From Bacteroidales bacterium (GTDB lineage: Bacteria > Bacteroidota > Bacteroidia > Bacteroidales > WCHB1-69): a DNA stretch of 45,476 bases. Positions 17,268-25,700 of this stretch are shown here, one piece after another (position 1 is the first letter of the stretch; every line of letters starts with the position of its first letter). Location: NCBI GenBank assembly GCA_017962275.1, contig JAGCVQ010000085.1, forward strand, positions 1 through 45,476. Reading direction: 5' to 3'. Under the pieces are notes generated by a model. That model did no database searches. It saw only the letters and a list, made by a program, of their open reading frames with translations, and was not told the origin of the DNA. Made by a program: the position numbers and the translations under genes.

Positions 17268-17561
17268 ATGCAACGTGACAACCACGAAATGAACCTTAAG
17301 GAACTGGTCGGGCGGTTCGTGAGCCAGTCGGGGAAGCAGCATCTGATGGACAAGCAGCTGCTATTCGAGCGCTGGCCGGAATACGTCGGGGAGATCTGTG
17401 CGCAGTTCTCGAAGTGCGAGGACCTGCGCAACGGCATCCTCTACGTGCGGGTGCAGAACGCCGCCCTCAAGTTCGAACTGTTCGGACACAAATCGCAGAT
17501 ACTGAAGAAAATGCAGGCGGACTTCGGCCCAATGGTGCGGGATATTATGTTTAGGAATTGA
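17268..17561 (+). CDS. DUF721 (DciA-like) protein
   Basis: A 97-residue cytosolic protein with the DUF721 pattern: short N-terminal helix, LLFERWPEYVGEICAQFSK (the conserved W..VG motif), NGILYVRVQNAALKFELFGHKSQILKKM, as in proteins related to the replicative helicase loader DciA. In Bacteroidota the small versions have not been firmly tied to helicase loading, so that role is only an inference by family. A Met two codons after HE (MNLKEL) is an alternative start. It is flanked by two copies of the same 84-bp intergenic repeat and is transcribed in the same direction as queE and tatA. Confidence 0.8.
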   Translation: MQRDNHEMNLKELVGRFVSQSGKQHLMDKQLLFERWPEYVGEICAQFSKCEDLRNGILYVRVQNAALKFELFGHKSQILKKMQADFGPMVRDIMFRN

Positions 17562-17576
17562 TAATGGATAATGGAT

Positions 17577-17660
17577 AATGGATAATTAGGGTTGCTCGTT
17601 GCGGGGTGTGCGTAGTATGTTGATGCTTGGGTCGCCCGTTAACCCCACAACCCTGTAACC
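17577..17660. repeat. Intergenic repeat, copy B (after the DUF721 gene)
   Basis: Second copy of the 84-bp repeat at 17145-17228. It continues into CCCTATAAC, CCGTGTAAC and CCCTTTAAC units up to the tatA start at 17749. Confidence 0.9.
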
Positions 17661-17748
17661 CCATAACCCTATAACCCTATAACCCTCTAACCGTGTAATC
17701 GTGTAACCGTGTAACCGAGTAACCCTTTAACCCTATAACCCAAAAGAT

Positions 17749-17943
17749 ATGAGAATCGGAATGACAGAAATCATCATTATCGCCCTGATTGTGCTGCTGC
17801 TGTTCGGCGGGAAGAAGATTCCCGAGCTGATGAGCGGGCTGGGGAAGGGCGTGCGCTCCTTCAAGAACGGCATGGACGGCAAGGAAGAGAAGCCGGCCGA
17901 AAAGAAGGAGGAGACTAACGAAACGGCAAACAAGACCGAGTAG
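17749..17943 (+). CDS. tatA: Twin-arginine translocase subunit TatA/E
   Basis: TatA oligomerises to form the pore-like component of the twin-arginine pathway, which exports folded proteins. The 64-residue protein has the expected layout: short N terminus with Thr-Glu (MTEII), one membrane helix (about residues 7-19), the [10 protein letters not shown] hinge with the conserved Phe-Gly, an amphipathic helix ([13 protein letters not shown]) and a charged Lys/Glu-rich tail. The stop codon is directly followed by the tatC ATG, so the two are co-translated. There is no tatB, consistent with the minimal TatAC system of Bacteroidota. Confidence 0.93.
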   Translation: MRIGMTEIIIIALIVLLLFGGKKIPELMSGLGKGVRSFKNGMDGKEEKPAEKKEETNETANKTE

Positions 17944-18732
17944 ATGTCCGAGGCGGCGGAAAACAAGTCGTTCTGGGAGCATTTGGAGGATCTGCGCGGC
18001 AGCTTGATCAGGATGCTGATCGCTGCGTTCGTGTTCTCCACGCTGGCGTTTTGTTTCAAGGATCTGCTCTTCCGGATTGTTCTCGCCCCGAAAGACTCCT
18101 CGTTCTTCATGTACAAGCTGTTCGGCGGCGGCGACTTTTCCATCCAGCTGATGAACACCGGCTTGACGGAGCAGTTCATGATCCACCTCAAGACGGCCTG
18201 CGCCTTCGGAATCCTGATGGCCTCCCCGTACATCATCTACGTGCTGTTCGATTTTGTGCGGCCTGCCCTCTATGAGAAGGAGCGGCGGCATTCCGTCAGC
18301 TTGGTGCTGGCCGCCTACGGGATGTTCCTCATCGGGGTGGCGGTCAACTACCTGTTCGTCTTCCCGCTGACGGTGCGCTTTCTCGGCACCTACCAGGTGA
18401 GCGGCGAGGTGCGCAATATGCTGACCCTGCAGTCGTACATGGACACGCTGCTGATGATGAGCTTAGTGTTCGGAATCGTTTTCGAGATCCCGGTCATCAG
18501 TTGGCTGTTGGCGCGTTTCGGACTGCTGAAGGCGGAATGGATGACCCAGTACCGACGCCACGCCATCGTGGCCATCCTCATCCTCGCGGCCATCATCACC
18601 CCCACCGGCGACGCCTTCACCCTCCTCATCGTCTCCCTGCCAATATGGCTGCTGTACGAACTGAGCGTCATCGTGGTGCGACGCACGGGCAAAGACGCAC
18701 GGCCGTGCGTCTCTAACCCTCTAACCCTCTAA
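17944..18732 (+). CDS. tatC: Twin-arginine translocase subunit TatC
   Basis: TatC is the multi-spanning receptor for twin-arginine signal peptides. The 262-residue protein starts with the conserved cytoplasmic SFWEHLEDLRGSLIRML segment and has about six membrane helices, with the conserved Phe/Pro-rich loop VRPALYEKERR and the late motif RRHAIVAILILAAIITPTGD. The last residues KDARPCVSNPLTL do not look like TatC: they are encoded by a 20-bp palindrome (18693-18712) and the following AACCCTCTAACC repeat, which also supplies the stop codon. The core is intact and should be functional. Confidence 0.95.
   Translation: MSEAAENKSFWEHLEDLRGSLIRMLIAAFVFSTLAFCFKDLLFRIVLAPKDSSFFMYKLFGGGDFSIQLMNTGLTEQFMIHLKTACAFGILMASPYIIYVLFDFVRPALYEKERRHSVSLVLAAYGMFLIGVAVNYLFVFPLTVRFLGTYQVSGEVRNMLTLQSYMDTLLMMSLVFGIVFEIPVISWLLARFGLLKAEWMTQYRRHAIVAILILAAIITPTGDAFTLLIVSLPIWLLYELSVIVVRRTGKDARPCVSNPLTL
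18693..18712. repeat. Perfect 20-bp palindrome in the tatC 3' end
   Basis: Arms AGACGCACGG and CCGTGCGTCT. The right-hand GCGTCTCTA resembles the arms of the GTAGAGACGC palindromes at 28339 and 40792, so it seems to be a member of the same family. It is translated as part of tatC and followed directly by CTAACC-type tandem repeats to 18780. Confidence 0.85.
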
Positions 18733-18782
18733 CCGTGTAACCCTATAACCGTGTAACCCTTTAACCCCATAACCCCAAACCA

Positions 18783-19523
18783 ATGCTGAAAGGAAAGAAA
18801 ATCGTAGTCGTGATGCCGGCATACAATGCGGCGCAAACGTTGGAAAAGACTTACCGGGAGGTGCCCGCCGACATCGTGGATGAGGTGATCCTGGTGGATG
18901 ACTGTTCGTCGGACGAGACCGTAGATGTGGCCCGTTCGTTAGGCATCCAGCATGTGATCCGGCACGAGAAGAACAAAGGCTACGGCGCGAACCAGAAGAC
19001 CTGCTATAGCAAGGCGTTGGAACTCGGGGCCGACATCGTGATCATGCTGCACCCTGATTATCAATATACCCCGTTGCTTATTGAGTCCATTTCCTACATG
19101 ATGGTCAACGGGCTGTACCCCGTGGTGTTGGCCTCGCGCATTCTCGGCAACGGCGCGCTGAAAGGCGGGATGCCGCACTACAAGTACTTCTTTAACCGTT
19201 GCCTGACGTGGTTCCAGAACGTGATGGTGGGGCAGAAGCTGTCGGAGTACCATACCGGCTACCGTGCCTTCACCCGCGAGGTGCTGGAGAAGGTGGCGTT
19301 CATGCGAAACTCCGACGATTTCGTGTTCGACAACCAGATGTTGGCGCAGATCATCTACGCCGACTTCGACATCGGGGAGATCACCTGCCCGACCAAATAT
19401 TTCCCGGAGGCCTCTTCCATCAACTTCCGGCGCAGCTGCCGTTACGGGTTGGGTGTGTTGCGCACCTCCGTGCAGTTCCGCCTTCAGAAGTGGCATCTCG
19501 GCCGTTTCGACATCTTCCGGTAG
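18783..19523 (+). CDS. Family 2 glycosyltransferase (dolichol-phosphate-mannose-synthase-like)
   Basis: A 246-residue cytosolic or membrane-associated glycosyltransferase of the GT-A fold. The nucleotide-sugar binding part is clear: KIVVVMPAYNAAQTLEKTY, then VILVDDCSSDETVDVA and the NKGYGANQKT region. The usual DxD site is represented by LHPDYQY. It lacks the C-terminal membrane helices of longer homologues. Proteins of this type are found with polyprenyl-phosphate sugar transfer or polysaccharide synthesis; no sugar can be assigned. It follows tatC after a stretch of CCCTATAAC-type repeats and is probably transcribed with it. Confidence 0.85.
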   Translation: MLKGKKIVVVMPAYNAAQTLEKTYREVPADIVDEVILVDDCSSDETVDVARSLGIQHVIRHEKNKGYGANQKTCYSKALELGADIVIMLHPDYQYTPLLIESISYMMVNGLYPVVLASRILGNGALKGGMPHYKYFFNRCLTWFQNVMVGQKLSEYHTGYRAFTREVLEKVAFMRNSDDFVFDNQMLAQIIYADFDIGEITCPTKYFPEASSINFRRSCRYGLGVLRTSVQFRLQKWHLGRFDIFR

Positions 19524-19530
19524 TTCAGCC

Positions 19531-19612
19531 TCCCCCTGCCTTTCGGGCATCCCCCCTAAGGGGGGAATTAGCCTGCTATAGTCGGAACCAATAATCTCAC
19601 GTCTCACGTCTT
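19531..19612. repeat. Intergenic hairpin repeat after the glycosyltransferase
   Basis: GCCTTTCGGGC then CCCCCC-TAA-GGGGGG (19551-19565) repeats the double hairpin at about 5927-5959, including flanking words AATTA, CCTGC, TCGGA and ACGTCTCACGTC. The hairpins have no T run. Confidence 0.75.
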
Positions 19613-19666
19613 TTATAGCGCGAGTCGGCGAGGTTTTTTTGTGTGCCCAGCTATTTGTAATTTGTG

Positions 19667-19674
19667 TATTTTTG
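19667..19674 (+). promoter_or_regulatory. Promoter -7 box of the giant adhesin gene
   Basis: TATTTTTG fits TAnnTTTG and lies 51 bases before the chosen ATG at 19726. No TTG lies at the ideal -33 spacing. Confidence 0.5.
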
Positions 19675-19725
19675 CACCTTTTTGTGTTAATAACTGTTAT
19701 TTCGAAGTATAATAAAATTACAACT

Positions 19726-22700
19726 ATGAATAAATCTATGATTTTCAAGCAGTTAATGCTTGTTTTGATGACTGCGGCGGTTTCCTTCTGCGGGAAGGTC
19801 TCTGCGCAAAACAACGCCTATCCTGTCGATACGGTGTACCATTCGGTGTTCGGTTGCGACAGCGTCTTGCTGACGGCCAACAGCACGGTCTATCATGGAG
19901 ACACGACGGTTCAGATTCCACACTACACTCCGGTGCAGGGGCAGATTGTGATGGATGTCCTGAACATCTACAACATCACCGTCGGGCAGAGCTATGATGT
20001 GAAGGACACGGTGAATGCAAGGGTTTGCAGCAATGCCCTGCCGTATGCCTTCCGGGATAATTTCTACACCCAGACGGGCAACTACTGGGTGTATGGCTCC
20101 ACGGTGAGCGGTTGCGACAGCTCCAGCACCCTGCTTCAGCTCCAGGTGGTGGAGGGTGCCCACACGACGGTCAATCTGCCGATGTGTCCGGGCCAGGAAT
20201 CGGTCTCCTGCGACGGCATCACCTTCACGGAGCCGGGCAATTTCGACTTTGTGCAGGGTTATGATGCCGATGGGTGTCCTATTGTGAAGACCTACGCGGT
20301 GACGCAGTATCCGCTTGAGTCGGACACGGTTTACGACGAGGTCTGCTACAACAATCTCCCGTACTATTTCATGGGCAACAGCTATGTCAATGCGGGCACT
20401 TTTTCCATCCCTCACACTACTTCCACGGGATGTAACGCCATCACGACGCTGGTGCTGACCGTCCTGCCGTCTTCTTCGCGGGCTGACACGATCAACGCTG
20501 CCGTCTGCCGCACGGATCTGCCCTACGTCTATGACGGTCAGTCGTTCAACGCTGCCGGCTCCTATACGATCAAAAAGCACAACAGCTACGGCTGTGACAG
20601 CTTGACGGTGCTGTTGAATCTCACGGTGACAGAACCGAGTATGGACACGGTGAGGGTGACCCTTTGTCCGGACGCTTTCCCCTATACGTATGACTCTCTG
20701 CATACCTTTGCCGCTCCCGGCACCTATTTTATCAACAAGGATCCCGACACCGCCTGCAGCGACTATACGATGCTGGTGCTCAACGCTTTTGCGTCGGTGC
20801 GTGACACGGTGAACATCTGTACTGCCGACAGTTCCTACACTTTCGGCGACACCACGTTCCGCGTTTCCACGTTGTACACCTACACGCAGACGAACGACAG
20901 CGGCTGCAATGACTATCACACGCTCCGGGTGATGCTGAACGTGAATCCGGGCGTTGACTCGATGAATGTGACCATTTGCGAGGATCAGCGGCCTTACGAC
21001 TTTTACGGCACCTCCTACTATGCGAGCGGTGTTTATTACAAAACCTTGAAGAACCGCTATGGTTGTGACAGTATGAATGTCACTTTGAACCTTACGGTGA
21101 CCCCGAATCAGACGATTAACAACACCGTGACGGTGACGCGGAACGAGATTCCGTACATTTACCGCGGCGTTCCCTACACGGAGAGCGGCATTTATCACCA
21201 GACCGCACCCGCGGCCACGGTTGCCGAATGCGACACGTTCTATACGCTGAATCTCACGGTGAACCAGGTGTATAACACCACTATCGACACGACAGTCTGT
21301 GCGAATGCCACGGTGATGTTCCTCGGAACAGCGATCACCACTGCCGGTTCGCACGTCTTCACTTACCATTTGAACGGTTACGACAGCGTGGTCACGTTGA
21401 ACGTGCACCACAATCCCGTTTATAGGGATGAGACCCTCAATGTTGAGGTGGGTGAGTTTGATCTTCCGTACATTTTCAATGACAGTGCTTACACTACCTC
21501 CGGTTATCACGAGCAGACCCTCACCACGGTGAATGGCTGCGACAGTGTGGTTTCCGTCAATCTGACCATCCATCCGGCCGTGTTCAACTACGATACCATC
21601 TACAGGGAGGTCTGTTCCGACGACATGCCGGTGACCCTGTATGACAGTGTGCTCACCCATGCCGGTGTTTATCGTTACATCGTGCACACCTCTACGGCGT
21701 ATGACTCTGTCTTTTTCGTGAATTTGACGGTGAAAGAGTCTCCTACGCTGATTTTGCCCGACCAGGTCTATTTGTGCGCGGGCAGTACGGTGACCCTGAC
21801 GGCGCAATCCACAGGCAGTGTCTATTTGTGGAACAACGGTGCCACGGAGGCCTCCATCACGGTGAGTTTGGCCGGTCAGTATTCCGTGACGGTGTCGAAC
21901 GCTTTCGGTTGTTCTGCTGCTGATACGGTTCGGGTGGATCCTGCTGCCCTGCCGGGTGCGGAGATTGTGGGCTATGACGAAGTCTGCTACGGCAGCAGTG
22001 TTTTGCTGCAGGCGGTAGGCGGCACGGAGTTCTTGTGGGAGGATGGTTCGACCAACAATGCCCGCACCGTCTCCCCGACGGAGACCACGACCTACACGGT
22101 GACGGTCACGAATGCCTACGGCTGTTCCAAGACGAAGAGCCATACGGTGTCGGTGAACTCGCTGCCCTCCATCTCCATTTCGGGCAACACCAGCATTTGC
22201 GAGGGAGAGTCCCAGCTGTTCATCGCTTTCGGTGCGTCCAGTTACCGCTGGAACACCGGCTCGCGCATAGACCGTATCACGGTGAACACTCAGGGCACCT
22301 ATACGGTGACGGGCACTGACACCAAAGGCTGTGTCAATACGCAGTCGGTGACCTTGGATGTCCATCCGCTTCCCAATGTGAAAATCAACGGCAGAACGAC
22401 TTTCTGTCAGGGTAGCAGCACTACGATTACCGCCACGGGCGCTTCAAGTTACGTGTGGAATTCCGGCGAGGCATCACAGTCGGTGACGGCTTCCTACGCA
22501 GGGACTTACACCGTGACGGGTACCGACCAGTACGGATGTGTCGCCACCAAGAGCGAGAATATAACCCAATCCATCGTGAATGCCTCCATTACCGGAAACC
22601 GTTACTTCTGCCACGGTGAAAGCACCACGATTTCGGTGTCGGGAGATGCAACCAATACTTACCAATGGTTCGATGGCAGTACGTCGAGTGATATCAACAT

Positions 22701-25700
22701 CTCTTCACCCGGTCAGTATAGTGTGACGGTGACGAATGCCTCCGGCTGTCAGAGTACCTTGTCGGCCGTTGTGAGCGAGTATAACACGACTGCCCCGTCC
22801 ATCAGCGGCAATTTGACCATTTGTGAGGGTCAGACGACCACTTTGCGCGCCTCCGGCGGCAACAGTTATGAGTGGGATGATGGTAGCACCAACGCGATGA
22901 TCACGGTGAATGCTACCGGCACCTATACCGTTACGGCCACGAGCACTTACGGTTGTACCGCCACCGCTTCGGCCACTGTTTTGGTGAATCCTGCCCCTGT
23001 GGTCAACATCTTGGCACAGAATGCGATATGCAGAGGCGATGAGGTGACGTTGACGGCCATCACGACGGCCAACACTTTCAATTGGAGTTCTGGCCAGAAC
23101 ACGGCGGCCATTACCGTTTCGCCCTCCGTCACGTCGAATTATACAGTGTTGGTGACCGATGAGAACGGCTGTACTTCCACCGCCGCCACGACGGTTACGG
23201 TGAACCAGTTGCCGTCGGCGTTCGTCAGCGGCTCCACGTCCATTTGTCAGGGCGACACCACCGTGCTGACCGCTTCGGGCGGTGTGGCTTATCAATGGAG
23301 CACTGGCAATTTCGATGACCATATCATCGTTACCAATTCAGGAAATTACACGGTTACCGTTATCGGCACCAACGGCTGTGAGGCTTCGGTGCAGAAGATG
23401 GTGACGGTGAACGCTCTTCCGGTGGCCACGGTTACGGAATCGGTGAGCATTTGTCGTGGACAGCAGGCGTCACTGAGCACGGACGCTCCGGCCGGCAGCA
23501 CCTACGTATGGTCCACGGGCAGCTATCAGAGCCACATCACTGTGACTGAGGCCGGCGACTATCAAGTGACGATTACGAACGCGAACCTCTGTTCACGGGT
23601 CTATCATTCCACCGTGACTGTTTATGAGCTGCCTCAGGTCAGCATTATCGGTACCAGCGAGATTTGTGATGGCCAATCCACGTCGTTGACGGTTGCCGGG
23701 GACGGCATTTCCCAATATGCTTGGAGCAACGGCGACCACAATCCGAGCACGACGGTCAATGCGGGTGGTCAGTACTATGTGACGGTCACCAATATTCACG
23801 GATGTTCCTCCACGGCCTCCCGTGGCGTGGTGGTTCACGATCTCCCTGTCCCGCAGATCAGCGGTAACCTGACCATCTGCAATGGCAAGAGCACCACGCT
23901 CACCGCTACCGGCGGCATCTCTTATATTTGGAATACCGGCAACACGGGCGCCAATATTGCCGTGGCTCCGTCCACCAATCAATCTTACACGGTGACCGCC
24001 AGCAACGCATACGGCTGTATGGCCAGCGCTTCTGCCACCGTGACGGTGAATGCCCTTCCGGTTGTGACCTTCAACGGCAGAACGGAAATTTGTGCCGGCG
24101 AGTCCACGGGCATCACGGCGACGGGTGCGAACACGTATGCTTGGAGCAACGGTGGCCAGAGCGCCACGGTGGTGCTCAGCAATGCCGGTACCTACACGGT
24201 GACGGCCACCGATGTGCAGAACTGCAGCAACAGCGCTTCCGTGACCATCAAGGTGAACGCGAACCCCAATGTCCAGATTTCCGGACCCGAGTATGTTTGT
24301 ATCGGCAATGTAGCCACCCTGACGGCTTCGGGTGCGGAGACGTATTTGTGGAGCAATGACGAGACCACGGCTCAAGTTGACGTGTTGCCTGCCGCCACCT
24401 CCACCTACACGGTGACGGGTTACGATACCAACGGCTGTCACTCCACCTCTTCCAAGGTGGTGAATGTGGAGCCGCTGCCGACGATTTCGGTTTCCGGTGT
24501 GAAGACCATCTGCGCCGGACAGTCCACCACGCTTACGGCAACGGGCGGAACGACCTATCAGTGGAGCAACGGCACCGCGGGCAACAGCATCACGGTGACC
24601 CCGGCGGCTTCACAGGCTTACGTGGTCACGGTGACGAACGCCCACGGTTGCACCACCAGTTTGGAAACCCAGGTGACGGTGAATGCTCTTCCGGAGATCA
24701 CCTTCAGTGGTGCCACGGAGATGTGTGCCGGTAATTCGGTCACGATTACGGCTGCAGGTGGTAATGCCTACCTGTGGTCCACAGGCGCCGTTACCCCGTC
24801 CGTCACACTCTATTCCCAAGGATACTACAAGGTGACGGTCACCAATGACAAGAGCTGTCAGCAGATTGACTCTGTGTATATTAAGGTAAACCAGAATCCC
24901 GATGTTCAGATTACGGGTCCGGATTACATCTGTTTCGGCAATGTGGCCACGCTCACTGCTTCGGGTGCGAATACGTATGCGTGGAGCACCAACGAGACGT
25001 CTGCTTCCATTTCGCCGGCTCCTGCGGCTACCACCACTTATACGGTGACCGGTTATGATGCCAAGGGTTGCCAAACGACGGCTACCAAAGTGCTGAATGT
25101 GGAAGCGTTGCCACAGGTTACAGTTTCTGGTACGAAGACGATTTGCGCTGGTCAGTCCACCACGCTTACGGCTGCTGGCGGTGCTTACTATTTCTGGGAC
25201 AACGGCGCCAACAGCAACAGCATCACGGTGACTCCGGCTACAACGCAGTCATACGTGGTGACGGTGACCAATGCGTTGGGTTGTTCCTCCTCGTTGGTGA
25301 CCGATGTGGTGGTCAACACGCTTCCGGAGATTGCCTTCTCCGGCAATACGACCATCTGCGCCGGCGCCACGGCCACGGTGACCGCTTCCGGTGGGGCCGC
25401 ATATTCTTGGTCCAACGGGGTTTACACTCCTGCCATTAGCGTGACCGAGCCGGGTTACTATGCAGTGACGGTCACGAACGCTCAGAATTGTACCTCTGTC
25501 GACTCCGTCTATGTGACGGTGAATGCGAATCCGGCGGTGCAGATTGCAAGCAGCAACTACGTCTGTGCCGGCGGAATCGCTACGCTGGCCGCTTCGGGAG
25601 CCAATACCTATCTTTGGAATACAGGAGAGATTACGTCATCCATCTCGGTGACGCCTTCCACGGCCACCACCTACACGGTGACGGGTTACGACACCAACGG

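Noticed and set aside
17215-17270. Telomere-like sequence suggesting a linear replicon end
   Set aside because: The CCCTATAAC-type repeats are scattered between ordinary genes throughout the window and never at an end.
19639-19725. Longer N terminus for the giant adhesin (ATG at 19639)
   Set aside because: It would start before the -7 box at 19667 and would place a second hydrophobic stretch ahead of a good signal peptide.
19753-22365. An 870-codon open frame on the minus strand
   Set aside because: Antisense of the repeated N-terminal part of the adhesin; no ribosome binding site or domain seen.
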